NCBI GenBank assembly: GCA_035293805.1
Contig: DATGMD010000062.1
Span: forward strand, 65,961 to 129,960
Reading direction: 5' to 3'
Source of the DNA: JAJPHF01 sp035293805
GTDB taxonomy: Bacteria > Chloroflexota > UBA6077 > JAJPHF01
Length of the DNA: 64,000 nucleotides
Positions 35,136 through 43,279 of this stretch are shown here, piece by piece. The translations under genes were made by a program, and so were the position numbers. The first letter of the stretch is position 1. Every line of letters starts with the position of its first letter. Under the pieces are notes generated by a model that worked only from the letters and a program-made list of their open reading frames with translations, was not told where the DNA came from and made no database searches.

Positions 35136-35247
35136 CGCGCCCTCCCTTCGTCGTCATCTGCCCGATGCTAGAGCGTTTGCGGGCGGGAGGCAATGGAACC
35201 GCGAGGCGTGCGGGTGCGTACGGGCCGGTGCTGGGCGAAGCATCTGG

Positions 35248-35298
35248 CCAAGGATGGTGTGTCAGTTTGGCTACGCCAAACTGACACACCATCCTTGG
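35248..35298. repeat. Perfect 24-bp inverted repeat (3-nt loop)
   Basis: The arms 35248-35271 and 35275-35298 are exact reverse complements around TAC (arm begins CCAAGGATGGTGTGTCAGTT). The hairpin lies 9 bp beyond the stop of the vapC remnant and about 110 bp upstream of the M24 gene. It has no T-tract, so it is not a standard terminator. Its perfection suggests recent origin or strong selection. Confidence 0.95.
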
Positions 35299-35306
35299 AA
35301 ACCAGC

Positions 35307-35474
35307 TTAGAACGGCGCGCGCCAGCGCAGGCCGGCGAAGCGGGCGTAATCGCGGTCGGTGGTGATGAACTCGCTGCCCGACTCGATTGCCAGCGCAGCG
35401 AGGTAAGCGTCCGGGACCAGGTTGCCCCGCGCTGGCGTCTGGCGACACAGGATACTGATGTCAATCAGGAGCAT
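35307..35474 (-). pseudogene. PIN-domain toxin (VapC-like) with large internal deletion
   Basis: A 55-codon frame with ATG 35474 overlapping the antitoxin stop by 14 nt, the normal vapBC arrangement. It begins like a PIN toxin ('MLLIDISIL', first catalytic Asp5) and ends like one ('GNLVPDAYLAALAIESGSEF' then 'ITTDRDYARFAGLRW', with the C-terminal acidic residues). The ~75-80 residues that normally lie between are missing and the join keeps the frame. The central catalytic acids are gone, so ribonuclease activity should be lost. It is a broken toxin rather than a short natural one. Confidence 0.8.
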
Positions 35475-35712
35475 CGCGGCGATCCATCAGATCGAGCAGC
35501 GCCGCGGTGTCGTCGAGATCAACGCCAGGCTGGAGTCCGCGCCCCGCGTAGGTCGGCAGCGGCAGGCGGGGCCGTGGATGGGCTTGACGGCGACGTGCTA
35601 GCAGCTCCCGCACGGCTTGCTCCAGCAGCGCCGTCAGCGTCGTGTGGTCCTCGGCCGCAGCGCGCTTGATTTCGTGCAGCAGGTCCGGATCGAGGCGTAC
35701 GGTGGTTCGCAT
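35461..35712 (-). CDS. Ribbon-helix-helix antitoxin (VapB/CopG-like)
   Basis: An 83-residue protein from ATG 35712. It opens with 'MRTTVRLDPDLLHEIKRAAA', the beta strand plus helix of the RHH fold, and 'HTTLTALLEQAVRELL' as second helix. The C-terminal ~35 residues are Pro-rich and polar, the usual toxin-wrapping tail. It normally neutralises a PIN toxin and represses its own promoter as a dimer. Its toxin partner downstream carries a deletion. There is no ribosome site. The AT-rich promoter just upstream suggests a leaderless message. Confidence 0.85.
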   Translation of the reverse strand: MRTTVRLDPDLLHEIKRAAAEDHTTLTALLEQAVRELLARRRQAHPRPRLPLPTYAGRGLQPGVDLDDTAALLDLMDRRDAPD

Positions 35713-35719
35713 ACGTCAA

Positions 35720-35749
35720 AGCATATTTAATTAGCATCAATATGTCCAA
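35720..35749 (-). promoter_or_regulatory. Antitoxin promoter/operator, possibly leaderless
   Basis: This is an AT-rich patch in a GC-rich genome. Reading left, TTGGAC (35744-35749) and TATGCT (35720-35725) are separated by 18 bp, and the transcript would start at or next to ATG 35712. An inverted repeat CATATT (35722-35727) / AATATG (35739-35744) overlaps the promoter and is a plausible RHH operator. Both are read by eye. Confidence 0.45.
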
Positions 35750-35893
35750 CCCGTCCGCTCCGCTGATACGACGCTCATCCCGGCCGGCCGATGCGCGCCG
35801 ATCCGGTGGCCACCACGCGTGGTGAGCGTGGATGCATCCAAGGACGGGGGTATAATGGGCCCCTATCCAGAGAGCGCCGGGAGACGTGCCGAC

Positions 35894-36871
35894 ATGACGC
35901 TGCTGCTGTCCCAGGCCGACGTGGCGGGGCTGCTCGACCTGCCGCAAGCGATGCAAGCGACGCGCCAGGCGCTGCGCGAGCAGGCCGCCGGGGCCGTGAC
36001 CGCCGTGCCGCCGCGCCACGTCAACGTGCCGCGCGGGGCGCTGCGCATCGTCAGCGGCGCGCTCCACCAGAGCCAGCGCATGGGCGTGCGCCTGGGCCCG
36101 GCCGCCGGATTCGTCGATGCGTCGGGCGGCGACCGCATGGTGGCGCTGCTGTACGACTCCGAATCGGGCGACCTCCTTAGCGTGATGGCCTATCCCTTCA
36201 GCCGGCTGCGGACGGGCGGCACGATCGGCGTGGCCACGGAGCTACTGGCGCGCGCGGACGCCCGCGCGGTGGGCATGATCGGCACCGGCCGCAACGCCCT
36301 GAGCCTGCTCCAGGCGGCCTGCCACGTGCGCCCGGTCGAGCGTATCCGCGTCCACAGCCGCAATCCCGAGCGGCGTGAGGCGTTCGCCGCGCGAACGCGG
36401 GAGGCGCTCGGCGTGCCGGTCGAGGCCACGGCCGAGGCCGCCGCCGCCGTGCGCGACGCGGACCTGGTCTACGTCGCTACCGACGCGCTGGAGCCCGTGC
36501 TCCACGCCGACTGGCTGGCGCCCGGCGCCTTCGTCGGCAGCATGGGCCGCCCCAGTGAGCTGGACCCATCCGTCTACCTCGCCGCCCACACCATCGTCGT
36601 CGGCGACCGCGAGCACGAGGAGCAGTACTTCGACGTGGGGCGCTACCCGCACCAGCTCCTCAAGCTGATCGACGCCGGCCAGCTCGACTGGTCGGCCGTC
36701 CACGAGCTGTGCGACGTGCTGGTGGGCCGGGCGCCGGGCCGCACGGCGCCCGATCAGACGATCGTTTTCAAGGAGTCGCAAGGCGGCTTCGGCGACGTCG
36801 CGTTCGCGAACTGGGTGTACGGGCGCGCATGCGAGCGCGGCCTCGGCCAGGAGTGGGAGTTCTACCAGTAG
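35894..36871 (+). CDS. Ornithine cyclodeaminase / mu-crystallin family oxidoreductase
   Basis: A 325-residue NAD(P)-dependent enzyme. I take ATG 35894 ('MTLLLSQADVAGLLDLPQAM') because the family begins there and a TATAAT box at 35851-35856 lies downstream of the earlier in-frame starts. The Rossmann motif is 'AVGMIGTGRNALSLLQA' (about residues 129-145). 'GTIGVATELLARAD' and 'DLVYVATDALEPVL' are typical of OCD, ketimine reductase and alanine dehydrogenase-type members. The ornithine-specific residues cannot be judged. It is followed after 53 bp by a binding lipoprotein and is flanked by M24-type proteins, so a role in amino-acid-like or opine-like compound metabolism is plausible. Confidence 0.88.
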   Translation: MTLLLSQADVAGLLDLPQAMQATRQALREQAAGAVTAVPPRHVNVPRGALRIVSGALHQSQRMGVRLGPAAGFVDASGGDRMVALLYDSESGDLLSVMAYPFSRLRTGGTIGVATELLARADARAVGMIGTGRNALSLLQAACHVRPVERIRVHSRNPERREAFAARTREALGVPVEATAEAAAAVRDADLVYVATDALEPVLHADWLAPGAFVGSMGRPSELDPSVYLAAHTIVVGDREHEEQYFDVGRYPHQLLKLIDAGQLDWSAVHELCDVLVGRAPGRTAPDQTIVFKESQGGFGDVAFANWVYGRACERGLGQEWEFYQ

Positions 36872-36924
36872 GCGGTGCTTCCGGGGACCCCGCCCCCCCG
36901 CCACTACGGGACAGGAGCGCGAAC

Positions 36925-38067
36925 ATGAACCGCCCCCGCGCTTATCTCAGCGTCGCGCTGGCCTCGCTCCTCCTACTGGCCGCGTGCAGCGCGCCGGCCA
37001 GCCGCCCGGCCGCGCCATCCGCGAGCAGCGCCGCCGCTCCGGCCGCCGCGGCCACCGTCCCGGCCCCGTTGCAGGCGCTCATCGACGGCGCGCGCCAGGA
37101 GGGGCAGCTCACGCTGGTATGGGGCGAGAACACCGCGGGCGGGGCCGAGGGCGCGCGCCGCTGGGCCGACGGCTTCAATCGCCGGTACGGCCTGAACGTG
37201 GACGTGCGCTTCACACCCGGCCCGTCGATGCCCGAGGTGGCCGCCAAGATCGCCCAGGAAAACCAGGCCGGCCGCCCCGCTTCGAGCGACGTGCTGATCG
37301 GCTCCGAGGCGCACATCGTGTCGATGATCCAGGCCGATGCGCTGCTCCCGGTCGATTGGGCGAGCTGGGCGCCCAACATCCAGGACCCGCGTCTCATCGC
37401 GCCGGGCGGCGTCGCCGTCCAGCTCGCGTCGCGCGTCGTCGGCATCACCTACAACTCCGACCGCGTGCGCGGCGACGCCGTGCCAACCTCGCTGCAAGAC
37501 GTGCTGAAGCCAGAGTACAAGGGCCGCATCGCCGCCACCCCCTACGCGGCGAACTTCGACCGCCTGGCCAGCCCGGAGCTGTGGGGCGAGCAGCGCACCG
37601 TCGACTACGTCACCAAGCTCGCGGACCAGGCATCTGGGCTCATGCGCTGCGGCGAGGTGAACCGCCTCCTGAGCGGCGAGTTCGACATGCTGGTGACCGA
37701 TTGCGGTAGCTACGACGCCCACCGTATGCAGGCGCAGGGCGCGCCGCTAGGCCACGTCATCCCGTCGGACGCCGCCGAGATCGCCTACTGGTATCTCGGC
37801 GTGCCCCGCAACGCGGCGCACCCCAACGCGGCCAAGCTGTTCATCAACTACGTGCTCGGCCGCGAGGGCCAGGACATCCTGTACGAGCTGGACTTCAGCG
37901 ACCACTACCTCGTGCCTGGCTCGAAGACGGCGGCCGAGGTCGAGGCGCAGCAGGCCAAGGGCGTGAAGTTCGCGCAGATCGACGTCCAGTTCGTGCAGCG
38001 CAACGACGAGAAGGAGCTGAGCCGCGTCCGCGACCAGCTCCAGAGCATCCTCCAGAGGAAGCGGTAA
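36925..38067 (+). CDS. Extracellular solute-binding lipoprotein (family 1, iron/thiamine/polyamine-like)
   Basis: A 380-residue protein from ATG 36925 with AGGAGC upstream. The lipobox 'LLLAAC' places the lipidated Cys21. It is a type-2 binding protein of the FbpA/AfuA/PotD group: 'EGQLTLVWGENTAGGAEGAR', 'SDVLIGSEAHIVSMIQADAL', 'GITYNSDRV', 'TSLQDVLKPEYKGRIAATPY', and the late 'AHPNAAKLFINYVLGREGQD'. The ligand is not predictable. No permease or ATPase is adjacent, the fourth such orphan receptor in the window if the protein at 1672 is counted. The stop codon TAA is itself part of the first unit of the repeat array that follows. Confidence 0.88.
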   Translation: MNRPRAYLSVALASLLLLAACSAPASRPAAPSASSAAAPAAAATVPAPLQALIDGARQEGQLTLVWGENTAGGAEGARRWADGFNRRYGLNVDVRFTPGPSMPEVAAKIAQENQAGRPASSDVLIGSEAHIVSMIQADALLPVDWASWAPNIQDPRLIAPGGVAVQLASRVVGITYNSDRVRGDAVPTSLQDVLKPEYKGRIAATPYAANFDRLASPELWGEQRTVDYVTKLADQASGLMRCGEVNRLLSGEFDMLVTDCGSYDAHRMQAQGAPLGHVIPSDAAEIAYWYLGVPRNAAHPNAAKLFINYVLGREGQDILYELDFSDHYLVPGSKTAAEVEAQQAKGVKFAQIDVQFVQRNDEKELSRVRDQLQSILQRKR

Positions 38068-38475
38068 CCCCGGAAATGCAGGGGCGCTCCCGCGGAGGCC
38101 GTCACCCGCTACAAGCCGGGTACGGTAACCCCGGGGGTGCAGGGGCGATCCGGTGTTCGCCGCCTTCTGCTCCGCGCCAAATGCGGTAACCCCGGGGGTG
38201 CAGGGGCGATCCCCTGCCAGGGCCTGCCCCTTCCCTTCGTCTCCGGGGGTGGAGGGGCGCTACCCTGCCGGGGGCTGCTCCCGCCCCTCGTCCCGGGGGT
38301 GCAGGGGGCCTCCGTGCTGGCCGAGTCGCTCAAGGGGGGGCGTGGGCCTCGTCCCCGGGGGTGCAGGGGGACTCCCCTGCCGGGGGGCGTGGGGGGTGTC
38401 CCCCCACTAGCCCTCCTCCTAATTCTCCAGGGGGTGGGGGGGGTGCCCCCCCACCCCCTGGATTGGGGGCCGGGG
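38062..38475 (+). repeat. Degenerate array of GC-rich palindromic repeats (61-bp period at its start)
   Basis: Units with core CCGGGGGTGCAGGGGC occur with cores at 38070 (diverged), 38131, 38192, 38243, 38293 and 38355. Units 2 and 3 (38123-38150, 38184-38211) share 28 identical bases starting CGGTAACCCC. Units 1-3 are exactly 61 bp apart; later ones are 50-62 bp apart and share TCCCCTGCCGGGGG-type tails. The array ends in G-runs near 38475, just before the convergent M24 gene. Strong hairpins make it a likely transcription end. Confidence 0.85.
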
Positions 38476-38479
38476 GGCG

Positions 38480-39676
38480 CTAGCTCCCCGCGATCAGCAG
38501 CTCCATCTTGCGGTCGCCCAGCTCGCGGTAGCCGTCGGCCGTGACCACCAGCGACGTGCCGCACACGATCCGGTCCTCGCAGTCATTCGCCACGACGGTT
38601 GGCGACACGCTGTAGATCATGCCCGCGCGCAGCGTGATGTCCGGTCGGCCGCCGCCGCCTCCGCCGCCATTCTGCTTCGCCACCCGGAAGGCCGGCCCCG
38701 CGAACTCGGGCACGTCGATGCCGTACTGGTGGATCTGGCCGTGCGGCGACCAGCGGAAGCCCTCGTCCGTACACGCCTGCTGATAGGCCGCGATGACCTG
38801 GTCGTGGGTTGCACCGTCGCGGAACGTCGCGAGCACCTTCTCGCGCACCCGCACCGCCGCCTCGAACAGCGCGCGGTGCAGCGGCCGCGGCTCGCCGAAG
38901 GAGATCACCGCATCGCTGTGGCCGGCGTAGTGCTGGTACTCGGCGTGGGCCGTCAGCGTGCCGATGTCGCCCGGCTGGATCTCGCGGTCCAGGCACACCT
39001 CGGCCAGGATCGGGTTCTGGTGCGCCTGCGGGCCGAAGTTGAACCCGACCTCGCTCTCCACGTCGCCGCCCGCCTCGACCATCGCCCGCTGTGCTTCCCC
39101 CACCACGATGGAGCCGCGCATTCCCGGCCGCGCGAACTCCTGGACGCGCGCCACGGCGATGTCGAACAGGCGATTCGCCCGGTCGATCAGGGCGATCTCC
39201 TCCTCGCTCTTGATCGTCCGCAGGTTGATCAGGATGTCCGAGACGTCCACCAGCTTCGCCTGCGGGAACGCCGCCTGCAGCTCGGTGTAGAAGCCGTGGC
39301 CCAGCCCGCCGACGCCCGCTCGCGTGCGCGTCAGACCGATCGTGCCCCGCTCCAGCCCCAGCTCCTTGACGCGCGCAGCCATTGCGTCGCCGTTCGCGCG
39401 CACGTCGTTGATCCAGTCTTGCGCCTCGAGCAGCACCTGCGGCGAGACGTCCACCAGGTGCCGGCCGTTGAGCTGTACGGTGGGCGCCGCGTCGCCCTCG
39501 GTTGGCAGCAGTCCCACCTGCTCGCCCGGCAGGTGGTTCGTCAGGTAGAAGAGGTCACTGCCCGTTACGATCAAGCAGTCGACGCCCCGCGCGCGCAACT
39601 GCTCGCGGATGGCCGCGTAGCGGCGGTCGCGCTCCGCCAGCGAGAGCCGCGGCCCCGTAGACAACGTCTGCGCCAT
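38480..39676 (-). CDS. M24 (creatinase/prolidase-fold) family protein, 3 of 3, partial loss of metal ligands
   Basis: A 398-residue protein with a creatinase-like N-terminal domain ('DCLIVTGSDLFYLTNHLPGEQ') and an M24 core. The first Asp position is Ala in 'TLTAHAEYQHYAGHSDA' (near 243); the second Asp is kept in 'GHSDAV'. A histidine is kept in 'GQIHQYGIDVPEF', but the first Glu is Ser in 'MIYSVSPTVV' (near 360) and the final Glu is missing in 'CGTSLVVT'. A run of eight glycines interrupts a loop near residue 335. It is more distant from the pair at 32613/33915 than they are from each other. A dinuclear metal site is unlikely. Confidence 0.87.
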   Translation of the reverse strand: MAQTLSTGPRLSLAERDRRYAAIREQLRARGVDCLIVTGSDLFYLTNHLPGEQVGLLPTEGDAAPTVQLNGRHLVDVSPQVLLEAQDWINDVRANGDAMAARVKELGLERGTIGLTRTRAGVGGLGHGFYTELQAAFPQAKLVDVSDILINLRTIKSEEEIALIDRANRLFDIAVARVQEFARPGMRGSIVVGEAQRAMVEAGGDVESEVGFNFGPQAHQNPILAEVCLDREIQPGDIGTLTAHAEYQHYAGHSDAVISFGEPRPLHRALFEAAVRVREKVLATFRDGATHDQVIAAYQQACTDEGFRWSPHGQIHQYGIDVPEFAGPAFRVAKQNGGGGGGGRPDITLRAGMIYSVSPTVVANDCEDRIVCGTSLVVTADGYRELGDRKMELLIAGS

Positions 39677-39981
39677 GCTGCACCTCCGCGCCCTGCGCCG
39701 CGCGCGGCGACCGGGCCTCTAGCCCCCCGCGCGCGGTCGTCAACCAGCCCGCGGCACGCTTGGCCGCGGCGCAGCCGATTCTAGCCCTGTCGGATAGCCC
39801 CGTCAATCCGCCGGGCAGTACGGCGAGTAGGGGGACCGGCGCTCGCGGCGAATCGGCGTGGCCGACCATTGCAAAAGGCAGGCCGCGGGCGACGCCCGCG
39901 GTATAGTGTTCCCGGCCTCGCCGGCCACGGGCGCCTGGGGCGCCCTCGGCTACGCAGCCTGCTGGCGAAGCGGAGGCGCTG

Positions 39982-40551
39982 ATGGACGCGACGCGGCCGT
40001 TGTTCATCCCCGTCGTGCTGGGCACCGTGCGGCAGGGGCGGGCGAGCGAGCACGTGGCGCGCTTCGTCCACGGCGAGCTACGCAAGCACCCCACGGTCCA
40101 GACGACCCTGCTCGACCTGCGCGAGCTGCCGCTCCGCACCGACGACGCCGGCGAGGCGATCAAGGACGAGAGCTTCGCCGCCGCCTGCGCCCGCGCCGAC
40201 GGGCTGGTGCTCGTCGTCCCCGAGTACAACCACGGCTATCCCGGCCTGCTCAAGCACGCCCTCGACAGCAACCTGAAGGAATACGTCCACAAGGCCGTGG
40301 GGATCTGCGGCGTCTCGGCCGGCGGCTTCGGCGGCACGCGCGTCATCGAGAACCTGCTGCCGGTGCTCCGCGAGCTAGGGCTGGTGACGATCTTCTGGGA
40401 CGGCAACTTCTCCAGCGCCCAGAAGCTGTTCGATGCCGCCGGTCAGATTCTGGACACGGCCTACGTGGCCCGGACGGACAAGTTCCTCAAGGAGTTGATC
40501 TGGATGGCGACGGTGCTCCGCTACGGCCGCGAGCACGTCGCCCTGACCTGA
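39982..40551 (+). CDS. NADPH-dependent FMN reductase family protein
   Basis: A 189-residue flavodoxin-fold protein. 'FIPVVLGTVRQGRASEHVAR' forms the FMN phosphate loop, and 'LVLVVPEYNHGYPGLLKHAL' is the highly conserved second FMN contact of the SsuE/azoreductase/YieF-like family. 'GICGVSAGGFGGTRVIENL' completes the signature. It should reduce FMN or quinones with NAD(P)H in the cytoplasm. The 65-residue zinc-ribbon gene follows 9 bp later, so the two form a unit. The upstream 300 bp contain a CCGCGGGC-GACGCCCGCGG palindrome at about 39882-39901. Confidence 0.93.
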   Translation: MDATRPLFIPVVLGTVRQGRASEHVARFVHGELRKHPTVQTTLLDLRELPLRTDDAGEAIKDESFAAACARADGLVLVVPEYNHGYPGLLKHALDSNLKEYVHKAVGICGVSAGGFGGTRVIENLLPVLRELGLVTIFWDGNFSSAQKLFDAAGQILDTAYVARTDKFLKELIWMATVLRYGREHVALT

Positions 40552-40560
40552 GGAGAGGCG

Positions 40561-40758
40561 ATGGCCCGCGAGCCCATGCGCTGCCCCGTCTGCGGTGTCG
40601 TAATGAACCACCACGCCGACAAGGTAGACTACTCGGCCGCGCTCGAGAACCCCGCCGCGGCCGACTCCGCTTACGGTGGGCTGCTGGAGGAGGTCTTCAC
40701 CTGCCCCCGCTGCGGCCACACCGCCACGCGTCCGGCCGCCGAGGGCGCCGGCGCGTAG
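40561..40758 (+). CDS. Small zinc-ribbon protein
   Basis: A 65-residue protein from ATG 40561 behind GAGGAGAGG. Two knuckles, 'MRCPVCGVVMNHHADKVDY' and 'VFTCPRCGHTATRP', give a four-cysteine zinc ribbon with extra histidines. It is probably a stand-alone rubredoxin-like or nucleic-acid/protein-binding ribbon. The link to the FMN reductase 9 bp upstream suggests an accessory or electron-transfer role (inference). No larger homologue comes to mind. Confidence 0.8.
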   Translation: MAREPMRCPVCGVVMNHHADKVDYSAALENPAAADSAYGGLLEEVFTCPRCGHTATRPAAEGAGA

Positions 40759-40930
40759 GCCCGCCGCTTGCGATAGCGGATCTGGATGGCCCCGGGTCGG
40801 GGGCGAGCCGGAGTGCTACCATCTATCTAAGACAAATCCAAGGAAAGCCGATTGGCAGCCTAAAGCGGTCACGCGGCTCGCGTGCGCGGCGCGGCGAGAC
40901 GCTCCAAAGCGCGGAAGGGAATCGAAGCTG

Positions 40931-42241
40931 ATGGAGTCGACGACGCTACCGGCCGGGCAGTCCCGCCGGGCCACCGAGCCGCGGCCCGAGCCTTGTCAGG
41001 ACGGGCTGCTGCAGCAGTACCAGAAGGTCCGCTGCTTCACGGAACGTATCTGCGAGCCGCTGGCCGCGGAGGACTACGTCGTGCAGTCGATGCCCGACGC
41101 CAGCCCCGCGAAGTGGCACCTGGCACACACCTCCTGGTTCTTCGAAACCTTCATCCTCTCCCCCACCCTCCCCCACTACCAGCCCTTCCACCCGATGTAC
41201 TGCTACCTCTTCAACTCGTATTACAACGCCGTGGGGGAGCGCCACGCCCGCCCGCAGCGGGGACTGCTCACGCGCCCCACCGTCGGCGAGATCTATCAGT
41301 ACCGTGCCCACGTCGACGCCCGTATGGAAGAGTTCCTCACGGCTGCCGCGCCCGAGCGGCTGGCGCCCATCGCCCCCATCGTCGAGCTGGGCCTGCACCA
41401 CGAGCAGCAGCACCAGGAGCTGCTGCTGACGGACCTCAAGCACGCGCTGGCCTGCAACCCGCTGCGGCCGGCCTACCGCGAGAGCGCGCCCGGCCCGGCG
41501 GCAGAGGCGCCGCCGCTCGGCTGGCAAGCGTACCCCGGCGGCGTCGGCTGGCTGGGCTTCGCCGGCGGCGGCTTCGCCTTCGACAATGAGCTGCCGCGCC
41601 ACCGCGTGTTCCTCGAGCCGTTCCGCCTCGCCACCCGCCTCGTCACGAACGCGGAGTACCTGGCGTTCATGGCCGACGGCGGCTACCGGCGCCCGGAGCT
41701 GTGGCTGTCCGACGGCTGGAACACGGTGAAGGCGCAGGGCTGGGATGCGCCCCTGTACTGGGAGCCGCGCGACGGCGCCTGGTGGGTGCAGACGCTGGCC
41801 GGACCCCGCCCCGTCGCGCCGGCCGAGCCCGTCTGCCACGTCAGCTATTACGAGGCCGACGCCTACGCGCGCTGGGCGGGCGCGCGCCTGCCCACCGAGG
41901 CCGAGTGGGAGGCCGCCGCCGCCGACCTGCCGGTCGCGGGCAACTTCGTGGAGAGCGAGCGCTTCCACCCGGCGCCAGCCCCCGCCGGCGGCACCGGCCT
42001 CCAGCAGATGTACGGCGACGTGTGGGAGTGGACCGCCAGCGCCTACTCGCCATACCCCGGCTTCCGCCCCACCGCCGGCGCGCTCGGCGAGTACAACGGC
42101 AAGTTCATGTGCAGCCAGCTCGTCCTGCGCGGCGGCTCCTGCGCCACGCCCGCGTCGCACATCCGCGCCAGCTACCGCAACTTCTTCCCGCCCGACGCCC
42201 GCTGGCAGTTCAGCGGCATCCGCCTCGCCGACGACGCGTAA
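40931..42241 (+). CDS. egtB: Ergothioneine biosynthesis sulfoxide synthase EgtB
   Basis: A 436-residue EgtB. The N-terminal DinB-like domain has 'WHLAHTSWFFETFIL' (His63/His66) and 'LGLHHEQQHQELLLTDLKH' (His157, His161), together giving the three-histidine iron site. The C-terminal formylglycine-generating-enzyme domain has 'LPRHRVFLEPFRLATRLVTN', 'CHVSYYEADAYARWAGARLP' and 'LRGGSCATPASHIRASYRNF'. It joins a thiol to the trimethyl-histidine hercynine using O2. No egtA or egtC (needed for gamma-glutamylcysteine) is nearby, so this may be a cysteine-using type (inference). egtD follows 12 bp later. ATG 40931 is preceded by GGAAGGGAA. Confidence 0.95.
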   Translation: MESTTLPAGQSRRATEPRPEPCQDGLLQQYQKVRCFTERICEPLAAEDYVVQSMPDASPAKWHLAHTSWFFETFILSPTLPHYQPFHPMYCYLFNSYYNAVGERHARPQRGLLTRPTVGEIYQYRAHVDARMEEFLTAAAPERLAPIAPIVELGLHHEQQHQELLLTDLKHALACNPLRPAYRESAPGPAAEAPPLGWQAYPGGVGWLGFAGGGFAFDNELPRHRVFLEPFRLATRLVTNAEYLAFMADGGYRRPELWLSDGWNTVKAQGWDAPLYWEPRDGAWWVQTLAGPRPVAPAEPVCHVSYYEADAYARWAGARLPTEAEWEAAAADLPVAGNFVESERFHPAPAPAGGTGLQQMYGDVWEWTASAYSPYPGFRPTAGALGEYNGKFMCSQLVLRGGSCATPASHIRASYRNFFPPDARWQFSGIRLADDA

Positions 42242-42253
42242 GGACACTCATCA

Positions 42254-43228
42254 GTGAAGATCAGCCAGCACGGGCGAGTCACGCTCTACGACTACGAGCC
42301 TCAGGTGGACGACGTGCGCGCCGAGGTCTTGAGCGGGCTCGCGCGGCCCGCCAAGATGCTCCCCTCCAAGCTGTTCTACGACGCGCGCGGCTCGCAGCTC
42401 TTCGAGGACATCTGCGCGCTGGAGGAGTACTACCCCACCCGCACCGAGGTCGCCATCCTGAAGCAGTACGTCGGCGAGATAGTGGCGCGGATCGGCCCCG
42501 GCTGCCGCCTCGTCGAGCTGGGCAGCGGCAGCAGCCTGAAGACGCACATTCTGCTCGACCATCTGGAGGCGCCCAGCGCCTACGTGCCCATCGACATCTC
42601 CAGGACGGCGCTGCTCGAAGCTGCGCAGGCCATCGCCGCCAAGTACCCAGACCTCGACGTGCTGGCCGTGTGCGCCGACTACACGCAGCGCTTCGAGCTG
42701 CCCGAGCCGCGCCGGCCGGCGCGGCGCACGGTGGCCTTCTTCCCCGGCTCGACGATCGGCAACCTGGAGCGCGACGACGCCCGGGCCTTCCTGCGGCGCA
42801 TCGCCGGCTGGTGCGGGCGCGGCGGCGGGCTGCTGATCGGCGTCGATCTCAAAAAGGACCAGCCCACCCTGGAAGCCGCCTACAACGATCGCGCGGGGGT
42901 GACCGCCGCCTTCAACCTGAACCTCCTGCATCGCATCAACCGCGAGCTAGGCGCCGACTTCGATCCCGACGCCTTCCGCCACCGGGCGATCTACGACGAG
43001 CCGCGCGGCCGCATCGAGATGCGCCTCATCAGCTGTCGCCCGCAGACCGTCACCGTCGACGGCCGTGCGTTCACCTTCGCCGAGGGCGAGTGGATCACCA
43101 CCGAGTACTCGCACAAGTACAGCGTCCCCGACTTCCAGCGGCTGGCCGCCGAGGCCGGCTTCGCGGTCCAGCACGTCTGGACCGATGCCCACCAGCGGTT
43201 CAGCGTCCAGTACCTCGTCGTCCCGTGA
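42254..43228 (+). CDS. egtD: L-histidine N(alpha)-methyltransferase EgtD
   Basis: A 324-residue SAM-dependent enzyme that trimethylates histidine to hercynine, the substrate of EgtB. Signatures: 'LARPAKMLPSKLFYDARGSQ', 'EEYYPTRTEVAILKQY', the SAM-binding 'LVELGSGSSLKTHILLD', 'YVPIDISRTAL', 'VAFFPGSTIGNL' and 'YNDRAGVTAAFNLNLLHRIN'. The C-terminus 'EWITTEYSHKYSVPDFQRLA' is also typical. The length agrees with mycobacterial EgtD. It is translationally close to egtB and begins the run of plus-strand genes that continues to 48650. Confidence 0.96.
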   Translation: MKISQHGRVTLYDYEPQVDDVRAEVLSGLARPAKMLPSKLFYDARGSQLFEDICALEEYYPTRTEVAILKQYVGEIVARIGPGCRLVELGSGSSLKTHILLDHLEAPSAYVPIDISRTALLEAAQAIAAKYPDLDVLAVCADYTQRFELPEPRRPARRTVAFFPGSTIGNLERDDARAFLRRIAGWCGRGGGLLIGVDLKKDQPTLEAAYNDRAGVTAAFNLNLLHRINRELGADFDPDAFRHRAIYDEPRGRIEMRLISCRPQTVTVDGRAFTFAEGEWITTEYSHKYSVPDFQRLAAEAGFAVQHVWTDAHQRFSVQYLVVP

Positions 43229-43279
43229 CGCCGCCGCCGTCGCCCGCAGGGCGGCGAGCGAACCGCGAAGGATACTGCC

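Noticed and set aside
38062..38475. A CRISPR array
   Set aside because: Only three units keep the 61-bp spacing, the first is diverged and overlaps a stop codon, later intervals share sequence with each other, and no cas genes are in the window. Kept as a repeat array and listed as a finding.
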